A stretch of DNA of 28,984 bases from IMG/VR virus record IMGVR_UViG_3300021440_000095, positions 1 to 28,984 of that record; one strand, written 5' to 3'. The notes under the pieces are model-generated. The model searched no databases and was not told where the DNA came from. It was given only the letters and a program-made list of their open reading frames with translations. The position numbers and the translations under genes are program-made. Shown here in pieces: positions 19,636-28,984 of this stretch. Positions within the stretch are counted from its first letter, which is position 1, and each line of letters starts with the position of its first letter. This DNA comes from a virus.

Positions 19636-21567
19636 ATGAATTTACTCTCTCCTTCTTTTGATTTTAGCGGTAATGTGCAAGCAGCTTTAAAACTTAAATC
19701 TATTGGTTTGAAGATGTATCAAGATGTTGCCTCCCAAGCTTCTACAGAAGGAGTTGAGTCTATTCATAAAAATTTTGTATTAGGAGATAAAAGTACCATA
19801 TCAGTTAGTATAAGTAAACAAAGTATTTATGATAACTGGTATGGAGCTGTTAAGATATTCGCTGTTCAATCTTCTTTTGGAGAATCAGAGGATGAGGGTT
19901 ATGTTAGCGTACCAGATAGAAATGATATAACTGATATAACTAACACTGAATTTACCTCTAAACGCAGAAGCAGATTACTTTACTCTAAAATAGATAAAAA
20001 AGTTCAGGTTAAATTCCATAGGTCTGGTGGACCTTTTATGCCTAGAGGTAGTGCATCTCAAAACTTGTATACTCAATCCTTCGGTATGTCATGGCATGGT
20101 GCTGGAAAAAGAAGAATGTCATGCACTTTTACTACTGCTACTACCACTACTAAAAATCTAAGCTACTTTATAGGTGGTGAACATTATGATCTTACGTTTA
20201 CTATTCCTACTCAAATACCTAACTTAACTACTTATGAATGTAAGGCTATATGTTATGTAGATAATAATGATTTACTGAAAGCTCAATACCCTGAACACTC
20301 TATGCACAAGAGACTGGTAATAGGTCTTTGGCAAAGCTTTACTACCACCACTATCAAACATTATTTTACTGTTATAGGTAACTCTAAACCTTTTGGTGGA
20401 GCCGCTACGGTGTTTGAAATAGCTCTTCCATCAACCATCTCTACTGAAACTATAAATAATATATCCGGCTTTACTGATGATGGTAAGAGTGTTTGTATTT
20501 CTACATTAGTCAATGGTGGGGTAGGAGGTAGTATATTTTCTCAAAAGCTAATGGTACTTACTTTTGATGAATTGTACACTTCTTATACTACAACCTTAGT
20601 TTATGACGATACTATAGCCTCTGTTAATTCTACAACCACACATACTGAAACAGTAGGTACTCCTACAGGCGGAGGAGGTTTTATAGGTGGAAGTATATCA
20701 GATACAACTTCAGCATCTTATGTCCCAGGAAATAAACCTGAGATAATAAATATAAAACCAGAAGGAAAATTATTTTCTGCTTTAAGGTTTAACTTAGATT
20801 CTTATAGCTCATCTTTTAATTCCACAGTAAACAGCACTAACTCATCTTCAACTAGTTCTGGTAGTTCTGGATACCATTATGATTTAATTAAAATAGATAT
20901 ATCTTCAATACCTAAATATGATATAATTATAACTTCAGAAGCTTTATCTCATAATATTAATAGCTCTGATGTAATAGTTAATGGAACGTCAAGAATTTAT
21001 TCTATGAACTACACTGCTTCTGATATGGTATTAACTCATTATTACTCATCTAAAAAGAAGCTTTTACTCCAAGTAAAACATAGAGAAGTCTATTCAGAAT
21101 CTGGTACCCATACTGTTCCATTTTCTTTTTCATTAAATGCTAATAGAGACTATCTAATAACTAAACCTGGCAATAGAAACACTATAGTTGATACAAATAT
21201 AGTTAACGATTCTTCTACCACCTCTACTTTGTCTCCGTCTTATTTATTCTCTGAGCCCTCTGTTCCAGTAAGTACTTCTAATACTTCTTTAATAAGGGCG
21301 GTAGGTGAAGGCATCTCTAGAATAGGTACTACTAATGTACCAAGACCTGTTAACTATAATTTTGCTTATACTAAAGATGTGAGTATATCTTGTTTTCATT
21401 TATCCGGCGTCTACAAGCTATACAACAATACAAAAACCCTCCTACTAGACTTAAATGATTTTAAGTATGAAGTATTACCAGTAGCTCTGGATGCACCTTT
21501 ATCCTCAGATGGAACAGGTCAAGATTTTACCTACTCAATATCACCAACACAACTACACTACCTATGA
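19636..21567 (+). CDS. Large beta-rich virion protein, tail or fibre associated
   Basis: 643 residues, not recognised as a specific family. Composition is Ser/Thr/Asn/Tyr-rich with beta alternation; no signal peptide, membrane segment or long coiled coil. Runs such as TTTTTKNLS, STTTHTETVGTPTGGGGFIG and SSSFNSTVNSTNSSSTSSG mark flexible Ser/Thr linkers between folded parts (about 1-330, 390-500, 520-643). Two conserved-looking strands, FSALRFNLDSYSSSF and NRDYLITKPGNRN, frame the last domain. The stop overlaps the next gene (ATGA), which carries adhesin-type repeats, so it is likely part of the same receptor-binding apparatus. No Shine-Dalgarno sequence is evident. Confidence 0.55.
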   Translation: MNLLSPSFDFSGNVQAALKLKSIGLKMYQDVASQASTEGVESIHKNFVLGDKSTISVSISKQSIYDNWYGAVKIFAVQSSFGESEDEGYVSVPDRNDITDITNTEFTSKRRSRLLYSKIDKKVQVKFHRSGGPFMPRGSASQNLYTQSFGMSWHGAGKRRMSCTFTTATTTTKNLSYFIGGEHYDLTFTIPTQIPNLTTYECKAICYVDNNDLLKAQYPEHSMHKRLVIGLWQSFTTTTIKHYFTVIGNSKPFGGAATVFEIALPSTISTETINNISGFTDDGKSVCISTLVNGGVGGSIFSQKLMVLTFDELYTSYTTTLVYDDTIASVNSTTTHTETVGTPTGGGGFIGGSISDTTSASYVPGNKPEIINIKPEGKLFSALRFNLDSYSSSFNSTVNSTNSSSTSSGSSGYHYDLIKIDISSIPKYDIIITSEALSHNINSSDVIVNGTSRIYSMNYTASDMVLTHYYSSKKKLLLQVKHREVYSESGTHTVPFSFSLNANRDYLITKPGNRNTIVDTNIVNDSSTTSTLSPSYLFSEPSVPVSTSNTSLIRAVGEGISRIGTTNVPRPVNYNFAYTKDVSISCFHLSGVYKLYNNTKTLLLDLNDFKYEVLPVALDAPLSSDGTGQDFTYSISPTQLHYL

Positions 21568-23063
21568 AAATTAACTTTTTTAATAATAGAAAAACTACAC
21601 TAACAGCAACAGTTAATATTGGTGATACTACTCTACCTGTTGCATCTCTCACATCAGACCCCATAGCTACTCAAGTTATGGATGGTAATATGTATGTCCT
21701 TACATTTACCAATACCACAGAAACAGCTAGAGAGATTGTATATGTTACATCCTCTGCTGGTGGAGCTACTCCTACGTCCTATACAATCCTTAAAGCTCAG
21801 GAAGGGACTTCTGATTTATCTTGGCCTTCTGGCTCTAAGGTAGAAATCAGAATATCCAAAGGCACTCTTGATAAATTCACTCAAAGCTTTTACGATACTT
21901 TCACATCTTTAGCTGCTGGTAATATACTAACTTTACAAAATAGTATATTCGCTGCTGTAAGAACAGGTGCTGCTAGAGCTAATAGTACATTTGTAGCAGC
22001 AGGTTCAATTAGAATAAGCGCTGCTGGTAATATAGCTATATACTACCTACAAGACGGTACTACTGCTGCATCTGAACCTGGTTGGGGAGGTTTTGGTAAT
22101 CCATTTATAGCAACAGCAGATGGTTCAGCTATCGGTATAGGTATTTCTATATCGTCAGCCGATGGTACTTTAGATTCTTCTTCTGGTATAGGAGTGACTT
22201 TAGGTAAAGGTGCTTTATCTGCTGGAGGTTTTTCTACTGCTTTAGGTACTGATGGTACTGTAACCCTATCACAAGGAGCTTCTACGTTATCAGTAGCTGG
22301 CGGTATGGCTTTAAACGATAACTCTGTAGCAATAGGCGAAGGCTCAATAGCTGCTGGAAAATACTCTTCTGCTTTAGGTGGAGTTGGTAATATTAGAGGA
22401 GCTTTATTTACTAATAAAATAGCTTCTAAAGAGACTAGGATTAGAGCTTATGCAGTTGATTCTACTTTTAGGAGATATGATACCAACCTAGAGAGTGTAG
22501 TATGGTCAGAACCTATAGGGTTTAATGGTGGTCAAACTTGGACTGCTTCTACTCCAGTAAAAAATGGTTATGTATATAAACCTACTGCTGGCGGTACAAA
22601 TCAATTTGTTAGAAGAGATTCTAGTAAATATACAGATTATTCAGGAATGTTTCCAGCTACCTATACTCCTACAAATACAGGAGCTTCTCAGCCTACATGG
22701 CCTACCACAGAAAACTTTACAGTTAATGATGGTGGAGTGCAATGGGTGTGTCATCCTAACGTAGGTCATACTATGAACTTAGATGCTAAATTTCTAGTTA
22801 CTCAAATAGGTATAGTGATTTTTGATGGTACTGGCATTACTGTTCAACCTTTTGTATCTTTTGGTATAGTGGGTAATAATACTTTCTATGTAGCCAACGT
22901 ACAAACTACCCAACTAACAGCTACTGACTCAGTACAGTTGTTTACTCCTGTTAACTCTCAGCTATCTAACTCTTTTACAATTAGTATTAATACATTAGCT
23001 ACCGCTACTACAATGCTAGGACAGGTATTCTTTAAAGGTTTCTATTGCCCATCTTGGTTCTAA
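21564..23063 (+). CDS. Tail fibre with YadA-like head repeats
   Basis: 499 residues. N-terminal attachment domain (FFNNRKTTLTATVNIGDTTL ... AREIVYVTSSAGG ... ILKAQEGTSDLSW) is the common phage fibre opening with the 'R.QEGT....W..G..V..R.T.G' pattern. Residues about 190-275 carry left-handed YadA-head (Hep_Hag) repeats: GKGALSAGGFSTALG and AIGEGSIAAGKYSSALG, which in adhesins form trimeric beta rolls. A segment SQPTWPTTENF then DGGVQWVC is a small carbohydrate-binding-like insert, and the C-terminus is beta-rich. This is a trimeric host-recognition fibre or spike. ATG overlaps the preceding stop. Confidence 0.75.
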   Translation: MKINFFNNRKTTLTATVNIGDTTLPVASLTSDPIATQVMDGNMYVLTFTNTTETAREIVYVTSSAGGATPTSYTILKAQEGTSDLSWPSGSKVEIRISKGTLDKFTQSFYDTFTSLAAGNILTLQNSIFAAVRTGAARANSTFVAAGSIRISAAGNIAIYYLQDGTTAASEPGWGGFGNPFIATADGSAIGIGISISSADGTLDSSSGIGVTLGKGALSAGGFSTALGTDGTVTLSQGASTLSVAGGMALNDNSVAIGEGSIAAGKYSSALGGVGNIRGALFTNKIASKETRIRAYAVDSTFRRYDTNLESVVWSEPIGFNGGQTWTASTPVKNGYVYKPTAGGTNQFVRRDSSKYTDYSGMFPATYTPTNTGASQPTWPTTENFTVNDGGVQWVCHPNVGHTMNLDAKFLVTQIGIVIFDGTGITVQPFVSFGIVGNNTFYVANVQTTQLTATDSVQLFTPVNSQLSNSFTISINTLATATTMLGQVFFKGFYCPSWF

Positions 23064-23066
23064 GCT

Positions 23067-24302
23067 ATGGCTATTAACGGTTCTTCAATAAACAATGAAG
23101 CTATTAATGACACAGAAGCTTCTATAGGTACCGTAGTTACCGAAACTATAGCTGAAAATTTATTAGTAGATAACACTACTTCCCCTATAAGTTCTTTAAA
23201 AGAGATTGTTGCTGAGTTAATATCTATACTAGAAATCTCTACAGATACACCATATTATGCTGTTAGTGATGGTATAGTGTTTAACAGTACCCTGTCATCT
23301 TTATTATCAGATATACTTCTAGTAGAATCTCTAATACTTTCTAGTGACTCTGTTACTACAGCTTCTTTTAAGGAATTGGTATTAGAAAAAATAAGCTTAG
23401 TAGAGGAACTAATAGGTTTACTAACTGTCTCAGTAACAGATTCTATAGTTTTAGTAAATACTATATCTGCACTACTTAATAATCTAGTAGAAGTAATAGA
23501 TTTAATAAATCTCTCTCCAGACTCTTCTTCTAAAGCTGACTTCATTAGTGTAGTTAACAGTACAATCAACTTAATTAACTCTATTGATTTATCAGCTCAT
23601 GAGGCGGTAGTAGATTCTATTATTATAAATAACTCTATTAATGCTATCTACTCCGCTTTAGCTTCTCTAGTAGATTCTATAGTTATAACTAGTCTAGTTA
23701 ATCCTACTAGCGTATATGCCCTATCTTTATCAAATAACCTATCATTAGGGAGTTCTCTGTCTTCTACTGCAATACTAAATAATTTAGTAAGCGATAATTT
23801 ATTATTCTTTATTAAGGATACAGCAGAAGATAAATTCTCTACATATCTATTCTATCCTGAAACTTCAGCTATAAGTACTTATACTAACTATAACTTTGTT
23901 TGTGCTACTAAGTTTGGCGATAAATATCTATTTGGCAATAGTACTGGACTGTACGAGTATGGTGCTGTAAAAGACGGCGAATTAGGAGAGAGCTTTACTA
24001 CTCCTGTCATGAACTTAGAATTAACTGCTATGGATTTTGGAACTACTAATCTTAAGATAGTTCCTCAAATGTATTTAGGTGTAAGTTCTACAGAGCAAGT
24101 AATATTGAAAGTTAGAGTAGATGGTAAAGCTGAGGTACATTATCAACTTAATAAACATACCAATAATCTTCAAACTCAGAAAATAGATATAGGTAAGGGA
24201 TTAGTAGGTAGATACTTTCAATTTGAACTGGTAACATCTGCTAATACTTTTAATTTAGAATCTATAGATTTTTATCCTGTAGAATTAAAAAGGAAAATAT
24301 AA
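23067..24302 (+). CDS. Tail protein with hydrophobic ~58-residue repeats
   Basis: 411 residues. Residues about 35-240 contain two full and two partial units of ~58 residues built on SLLSDILLVES / SVTDSIVLVNTIS / VVDSIIINNSIN patterns, Ser/Leu/Ile/Val-rich and acidic, probably a stacked beta or helical shaft. The C-terminal ~140 residues are a distinct globular domain (YNFVCATKFGDKYLFGNSTG ... PVMNLELTAMDFGTTNLKIV ... ESIDFYPVELKRKI). An ending 'F.LES..FYPV.L.R.I' is a signature I associate with podovirus tail proteins. Likely a tail spike base or internal tail component. Confidence 0.65.
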   Translation: MAINGSSINNEAINDTEASIGTVVTETIAENLLVDNTTSPISSLKEIVAELISILEISTDTPYYAVSDGIVFNSTLSSLLSDILLVESLILSSDSVTTASFKELVLEKISLVEELIGLLTVSVTDSIVLVNTISALLNNLVEVIDLINLSPDSSSKADFISVVNSTINLINSIDLSAHEAVVDSIIINNSINAIYSALASLVDSIVITSLVNPTSVYALSLSNNLSLGSSLSSTAILNNLVSDNLLFFIKDTAEDKFSTYLFYPETSAISTYTNYNFVCATKFGDKYLFGNSTGLYEYGAVKDGELGESFTTPVMNLELTAMDFGTTNLKIVPQMYLGVSSTEQVILKVRVDGKAEVHYQLNKHTNNLQTQKIDIGKGLVGRYFQFELVTSANTFNLESIDFYPVELKRKI

Positions 24303-24334
24303 TGAATAAAATAATTAACACAGGAGCATATTAA
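24302..24334 (+). CDS. 10-codon coupling minigene (tentative)
   Basis: ATG 24302 overlaps the previous stop (TAATG) and reads MNKIINTGAY; its TAA overlaps the next ATG at 24334 (TAATG again). AGGAAA precedes it and AGGAG within it serves the next gene. Exact tiling on both sides suggests a translational coupling spacer; it may equally be chance in AT-rich DNA. Confidence 0.3.
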   Translation: MNKIINTGAY

Positions 24335-26199
24335 TGAGTTTACAGGATATTGATGCTTTTGTTCAAGTCCCTAATGTAGATGGTTGGTTAAATACTCTCA
24401 ATGATTATGCCTCTAATGCTGTAAAGAGCGCTAACTTAGTCGCTAGTGGTTTAGGTAACCTATCCTTAAATACACTAGAACCTGCTATCACTTTTGAAGG
24501 TATACCCTCTACAGCTACTATAGGCTCTCCCACTAAACCTGTTATACCTTCTTTTCCTACTATCTCTAGGACTGTACCTACAGCTCCCAACATATCTTCT
24601 CCTACCTTTGATACTAATGCAATTACTCCTCCAGTATTTTCAGCAGTATCTCCAGATATAAATTTACCCTCTCCACCTAATCCTCTTACAATATCCGCTC
24701 CAGTAAAAGAGTTTACTCTTAATCTTAATCAAGATTTTCCTGTAAGCCCTGATATTGTTTTACCAGATGTACCTACATTTGTATCACTGAATATACCATC
24801 TGCTGTACCTATTAACCTACCTACATTCTCTTTAGATTTCCCCACTTCTAATGGAATAACAGTTCCCGGATTAACTTTTAGTTTTATAGAAAACCCTTAC
24901 TCTTCTTTATTGTTGGATAAAGTAAAGAGTGAACTTCTTTCTAGATTATCAGGTGGTACAGGTCTTAATCCTATAGTAGAACAAGCTATTTGGGATAGGG
25001 GTAGAGATAGAGAGTCTAGAGCATCTATCTTAGCTATAAATTCTTTATTAACTGATGAAGCTTCTAGAGGATTTACTAGACCTACAGGTACAGCTTATTC
25101 AGCTTTAGAACAACTTACTCAAGAGACTCAATCTAAGATCATAGAGTTATCTAGAGAGGTTATGATTAAACAAGCTGAACTAGAACAAGAGAATATTAAA
25201 ACCTCTATTCAGCAGACCATCGCTCTAGAAGATATTCTTATTAGAGAGCATAACGTAGTTTTACAAAGAGCTTTTGAAGTAGCTAAATATACTCAGGATG
25301 TTGCTATAGAACTATTCAAGGTTCAAGTAAGTAGATACACAATGGAGGTGGAAGCTTATAAAGCTTTCTCTGCAAGTTACTCTGCAAAGGTTCAAGCTGA
25401 ACTTTCTAAGATAGAGATATTTAAAGCTCAAATAGAAGCTGAAAAACTTAAAGGTGATATTAATGAGCAGAATGTAAGATTATATCTAGCTCAGATTGAA
25501 GGCGTCAAAAGTAATGTCGAGATATATAAAGCTTTAGTATCCACAGTATCTGAAAAGCTTAGAGCTGAAGGATTAAAGATTGAAGCTTATAAAGCTGATG
25601 TAGATGCTTACTCTGCTACTATAAGAGCTAAATCAGATGAGTTTAGTATGTATTCTGAACAAGTTAAAGGTGAATTAGCTAAGACTGATGTATTTGAATC
25701 TCAGGTTAAAGCGTTTACTTCTAGAGTTCAAGCTTACGCAGCTCAGGCGGATGTTCAAAATAATAAAGCTAAAGTAGAAGTGGATATTCAAGAGCTAAAT
25801 ATTAAAAAGTATGAAGCATCCTTAGAAGCATTTATTAAGCAAGTTCAAGCAGACCAACAACTCTACCAAAGTGCTGTAGATATTTATAAAGGTGAAGCTG
25901 CTATGTATTCTGCTAATATAGATTTAGCTAGAGCTAGAGCAGATATAGACTTAAAGAACTCTGAGAATGTTATTCTACAAAATAAATATAGAGCCGACAT
26001 AGGTATACAAAACGCTCAAATAACCTTAGAAAGTATTAAGAATGCTTATAACGCTATGATTACAGCTAGACAATCTGCTGGTAGTATTTATCAATCCATC
26101 GCTACTTCAGCCTTAAGCTCTATAAATGTAAGTGCAAGCCTTGGTGGTTCTGTGTCTATGCAAGCTTCTGAATCTCATAACTATAACACCTCTATATAA
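24334..26199 (+). CDS. Long coiled-coil virion protein
   Basis: 621 residues. The N-terminal ~200 are Pro/Ser/Thr-rich and extended (IGSPTKPVIPSFPTISR; PSPPNPLTISAPVKEF). From ~205 to 600 it is continuous helix with a loose repeat 'VEAYKA..S.YSA.VQAE..K...FKAQIEAEK', typical of long coiled coils or internal helical bundles. The conserved-looking junction LDKVKSELLSRLSGGTGLNPI and RGRDRESRASI begins the helical part. Phages of this type carry such a protein in the tail or internal core; I know no proven function. AGGAG Shine-Dalgarno sequence seven bases before ATG. It precedes the ejection-type genes, so roles in tail needle, fibre shaft or internal core are all possible. Confidence 0.6.
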   Translation: MSLQDIDAFVQVPNVDGWLNTLNDYASNAVKSANLVASGLGNLSLNTLEPAITFEGIPSTATIGSPTKPVIPSFPTISRTVPTAPNISSPTFDTNAITPPVFSAVSPDINLPSPPNPLTISAPVKEFTLNLNQDFPVSPDIVLPDVPTFVSLNIPSAVPINLPTFSLDFPTSNGITVPGLTFSFIENPYSSLLLDKVKSELLSRLSGGTGLNPIVEQAIWDRGRDRESRASILAINSLLTDEASRGFTRPTGTAYSALEQLTQETQSKIIELSREVMIKQAELEQENIKTSIQQTIALEDILIREHNVVLQRAFEVAKYTQDVAIELFKVQVSRYTMEVEAYKAFSASYSAKVQAELSKIEIFKAQIEAEKLKGDINEQNVRLYLAQIEGVKSNVEIYKALVSTVSEKLRAEGLKIEAYKADVDAYSATIRAKSDEFSMYSEQVKGELAKTDVFESQVKAFTSRVQAYAAQADVQNNKAKVEVDIQELNIKKYEASLEAFIKQVQADQQLYQSAVDIYKGEAAMYSANIDLARARADIDLKNSENVILQNKYRADIGIQNAQITLESIKNAYNAMITARQSAGSIYQSIATSALSSINVSASLGGSVSMQASESHNYNTSI

Positions 26200-26201
26200 C
26201 T

Positions 26202-27599
26202 ATGGCTACATACGATAATAAACCAAATAAATTTAGACAGTTTTTTGCTAATGCTGATGCTACTTCTGCTAGAGGTGGTATGAGACCTCCAATAGAAAAT
26301 GCTGCGCCTTATCAACCTATAAATGAAGTAGCTAGTAAGTTAGGGGATGTAGGTAATAACGTTGTTTCTAGATTCAATAATAACGCAGAAAGATATAAGA
26401 AAATAGGTCTTAAAGGCGTTTTAAATGAGGCTGGTGCCCCGATAACTTCCGCGGTATACTCTAGTAACGATGCCATAGTAAATGGAGCCTCTAATGCCCT
26501 TAAAGGAGCTACAACACTCGCAAGTAATATTGCAGACACAGCTAACTCTCTTTATAATGGAACCGATGGAATTGCAGCTCAAAGGGCACAAGCAGCTAAA
26601 GGTTCTGCTGGAGCTACTAATGTAGTATCTAACCCTACAGCTAACTCAGGAACAATTAAAAATGAATCACCTACCACACCTTCTCGCATTGGCGCCATTA
26701 ATCCCTCTCCTAATACTGCTACTGCTCCCAATACATTAGCTCCCAAACCTTCTGTTACCACTCCATCTGAGATAACCTACGGTAATGCTACTCCTTCTCA
26801 GATAGCTCAAAGAACAGGATTTCAATTAGAGCAGCCAGAGACTCCGCAACTGGGTACCCCTATAAGAGGCTCTGGTGGACAGATTACCTCATACTCAGAA
26901 CCTGGATATTCAGATCAGAAACCTGCTGGACAAAGGAACACTGTAAGCTTTGATAATGGTGTAGGAGGTACTGCCTCTATTACTTCTAATAAAGTATTCA
27001 GTAAAGACCAAATGGACTCTTTGAATAAAACTATAGCCTTCAATAATAAACCTGAGACTATACAACACTTTGCAGAACAAGCTGCTATCACACAAGCAAG
27101 AATAGATAAATATAAAGGTAATCCTGAAAGAGATCAACTAAAACAAAATCTTTATGATGCTTACAGAAGAGGTGATAAAACAGGTATAGCTATTAATAAA
27201 GATTTGTTGATGGCTTTAGATAAAAATAATATTGATTCTTCTCAAGTAGCAGCTAGTAAAGAAATAGGATTAGCTAACAATGAAAGGCAGACTCTCGGTT
27301 TAGCTAATGAGGCTCAGTTCAAGGATAATAAAGCTCAACTAGATGCTCATAATAACGGCATTAAAAATATAATGGATTTACAGAAAGAAGGAGCAGAGCC
27401 ATTAACTTTATTTGGGGCATATACCTCAGCCTCCGGTCAGTTACCAGATTTAAGAACAACAGATGTTCTCTTAGGTAACAATCAAGATTATAAAGATGCT
27501 GTTAAGTCAGGTTCTAGAGAAAAAGTACAAAAGGTATTTGAAGATCTAGGTTTACCAGAAACATATGTCAGACGAGCTTTAGGTGAAATACCACAATAA
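26202..27599 (+). CDS. Internal virion/ejection-type protein (tentative)
   Basis: 465 residues, Asn/Ala/Gly/Thr-rich. The N-terminus (NKPNKFRQFFANADATSARG) is basic; residues 40-150 are Ala-rich helix; 130-240 is a Pro/Thr/Asn-rich flexible segment (SPTTPSRIGAINPSPNTAT). The last ~200 residues are charged helix (KGNPERDQLKQNLYDAYRRGDKTG). Similar architecture is common among phage internal proteins encoded just before the giant ejection protein. No catalytic motif is seen. Start 2 bp after the preceding stop. Confidence 0.5.
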   Translation: MATYDNKPNKFRQFFANADATSARGGMRPPIENAAPYQPINEVASKLGDVGNNVVSRFNNNAERYKKIGLKGVLNEAGAPITSAVYSSNDAIVNGASNALKGATTLASNIADTANSLYNGTDGIAAQRAQAAKGSAGATNVVSNPTANSGTIKNESPTTPSRIGAINPSPNTATAPNTLAPKPSVTTPSEITYGNATPSQIAQRTGFQLEQPETPQLGTPIRGSGGQITSYSEPGYSDQKPAGQRNTVSFDNGVGGTASITSNKVFSKDQMDSLNKTIAFNNKPETIQHFAEQAAITQARIDKYKGNPERDQLKQNLYDAYRRGDKTGIAINKDLLMALDKNNIDSSQVAASKEIGLANNERQTLGLANEAQFKDNKAQLDAHNNGIKNIMDLQKEGAEPLTLFGAYTSASGQLPDLRTTDVLLGNNQDYKDAVKSGSREKVQKVFEDLGLPETYVRRALGEIPQ

Positions 27600-27613
27600 C
27601 ATTAAGGTTTAAG

Positions 27614-28984
27614 ATGCTAAATAAAGAACAACAAGATGTAGTAAATAGATATAAACTAGGAGAGTTTAATGGGGATGTCTCTCCATCTAACAACTACCCT
27701 GAGATAGAAGGTTATAATCCTAATAGATCATCAGAAGGAGGAAGTTCTTTAGGAAGTGATTTATCTAAAACTTTTTTAAGTGGTACAATAGATGTAGGTA
27801 GAGCTAATATAGGTTTAGCTAAAGATGTTGTAGGAATGGTATCTCCTAAGTTAGGAGAAGCTCTTAACCCTTATCTAGATGAAGGTAAAGCATCTGCTGA
27901 TAAACTTAGAGATAGTCGCTCTGAGGGATATAAAGAATCTGCTTCTAAAAGCATTGTCAATGATGATGGTAGCTTTGGTGGGTTTGATGCTACTACTTTA
28001 GCTGATAGAGTTGTAGGCTCTTTACCGGCTATTATAGATACAGGAACTAAAGCTAAACTTATGCTTAAAGGAGCTACAAAGCTTGCTGGTAAGAGTTTAG
28101 GAGCTGTTGCTGCCTCTAGTATAGGTGAAGGTGCTACTGCTGGTCTGATGGCTCAGAATGACGCTAGAGACACTGCTCTTGCTACCGATATTAGTGTATA
28201 TAGAAAGAGTCCAATATTTCAAGAAGCTTTAGCATCCTTAGACCCATCTTTACCTATAGATCAAAGAGAGTCTATAGCTAAAAATATGTTAGCTGAAAAA
28301 GCGGGTAAAGAAGCTGGAATGAACACCGCTTTATCTACAGGCACTATAGGAGCAGTTACTGGTGGCGGAGCTATAGGTACACTTCTAGGCAGAGGCACTG
28401 GTAAAGTAACAGGTTCTCTCATTAAAGGTATGGGTAAAGGTGTTGCTGAGGAAATGTTCCAAGAAATGCCTCAAAGCTACTTAGAGCAAATCTTAGCTAA
28501 TAAAGCTATCAAAGATAATGTTGACCCCAGTAAAGATATTAATGAAGGCGCTTTAAATGCTTTATTAGAAGGTGGAGTTGTAGGTGGGGTTACTGGAGGA
28601 AGTTTAGGTGGATTACATCACTTCTCCTCTAAAGACAACAAAGCTATAGAACCAGATCACTCTATTAATCCAGAAACATCTCAGCCATTTCAGAATGGTG
28701 ATGTTAAGAAAGCTTATTCTAATTTTAGTTCTGTAGCATCTTCTACAACACCAGATACAGAAGCTTATACAAACGCTTACACAGCATCTACTTCTCTCCT
28801 TAAAGATATTTTATCTAATGAGAACACTGACCCAATAAAAGCACAAGAAGCTAAAGATGCTATTAAATCTATAGAGTCTTTCCACAAGTTAGCAGAAGAT
28901 CATCATCTTCAAAACAAAACTAATGAAGAAGTTAATCAGAGGGTAGGTGAGGAAGTATTAAGTAAGGCAGGGCATTTGTCTGAT
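27614..28984 (+). CDS. Giant ejection-type protein, N-terminal part (runs off window)
   Basis: ATG 27614, open for 457 codons to the window edge with no stop. Notable segments: a charged N-terminus (MLNKEQQDVVNRYKLGEF), Gly/Ala helices AVAASSIGEGATAG, a glycine-zipper stretch TGTIGAVTGGGAIGTLLGRG, the block EEMFQEMPQSYLEQILAN and a second zipper EGGVVGGVTGGSLGG. The pairing of an 'E...E.PQS..EQ...N' block with GGxxGG zippers is a mark I associate with very large multidomain podovirus proteins injected with the genome. AAGGTTTAAG is a weak ribosome-binding site. Its enzymatic domains, if any, lie beyond this window. Confidence 0.7.
   Translation, partial: MLNKEQQDVVNRYKLGEFNGDVSPSNNYPEIEGYNPNRSSEGGSSLGSDLSKTFLSGTIDVGRANIGLAKDVVGMVSPKLGEALNPYLDEGKASADKLRDSRSEGYKESASKSIVNDDGSFGGFDATTLADRVVGSLPAIIDTGTKAKLMLKGATKLAGKSLGAVAASSIGEGATAGLMAQNDARDTALATDISVYRKSPIFQEALASLDPSLPIDQRESIAKNMLAEKAGKEAGMNTALSTGTIGAVTGGGAIGTLLGRGTGKVTGSLIKGMGKGVAEEMFQEMPQSYLEQILANKAIKDNVDPSKDINEGALNALLEGGVVGGVTGGSLGGLHHFSSKDNKAIEPDHSINPETSQPFQNGDVKKAYSNFSSVASSTTPDTEAYTNAYTASTSLLKDILSNENTDPIKAQEAKDAIKSIESFHKLAEDHHLQNKTNEEVNQRVGEEVLSKAGHLSD

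Noticed and set aside
26206-26225. 15-nt match ATACGATAATAAACC shared with the capsid leader hairpin (11484)
   Set aside because: In the 26202 gene it is the start of coding sequence and cannot form the hairpin; a match of this length is expected about once by chance in AT-rich DNA of this size.

Overview
The window is 29 kb of an AT-rich tailed-bacteriophage genome: the DNA-packaging, lysis and virion-morphogenesis module. Every supported gene lies on the + strand and most abut or overlap by a few bases (TAATG/ATGA junctions), so this reads as one long late transcription unit. The combination of an N4-gp56/DUF4043-type major capsid protein, a P22-like portal, an acidic scaffold, short-tail adaptor and hub genes, no tape-measure or tail-tube gene, and a very long glycine-zipper protein at the right edge suggests a podovirus-like phage. 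Shine-Dalgarno sequences and a sigma70-type promoter point to an ordinary bacterial host. A tiny lipobox protein and a GH108 muramidase favour a Gram-negative host, but the host cannot be named from the sequence. No integrase or repressor is seen.

Layout. 1-478: gene-free control region with four AGAAC boxes at an exact 11-bp period just upstream of a promoter, then a G-rich/C-rich structured leader. 479-1197: small HNH protein and probable small terminase. 1207-4779: virion-surface or fibre-like genes, including a protein built from sixteen ~22-residue repeats. 4779-5335: small genes including an unlisted 43-aa lipoprotein (4996-5127) and a holin candidate. 5342-8712: large terminase and portal. 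8714-9570: membrane-anchored coiled-coil protein and GH108 endolysin. 9651-11420: scaffold, Ig-like decoration protein and one unknown. 11554-15974: the major capsid gene. 16090-19629: a 23-aa peptide, decoration protein, adaptor and hub. 19636-24302: tail fibre/spike proteins. 24334-28984: coiled-coil and ejection-type proteins, the last running off the window.

The outstanding feature is the major capsid gene. It is broken into five exons (about 47, 673, 83, 196 and 96 nt) by four group I introns of about 770-920 nt. Introns 1-3 each encode a different zinc-ribbon/HNH homing endonuclease and intron 4 encodes a LAGLIDADG endonuclease. Joining the exons restores one 364-aa (or 366-aa) protein collinear with the N4-gp56 capsid family as I know it. 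Introns 2-4 have good P1 guide pairings with U.G at the splice site, and intron 2 also has a 5-bp P10. The 5' junction of intron 1 is the only one that cannot be settled. The intron cores and 3' ends are mosaic: introns 2 and 4 share core sequence, while 1/2 and 3/4 share 3' ends.

Around the capsid genes are several unusual RNA structures: a 110-nt nested stem, hairpins with an identical ACGATA loop, a 73-nt tRNA-shaped element followed by a U-run directly after the capsid gene, a possible pseudoknot beside a ribosome-binding site, and one clear intrinsic terminator. Function calls rest on motifs and remembered family resemblance; no searches were run.
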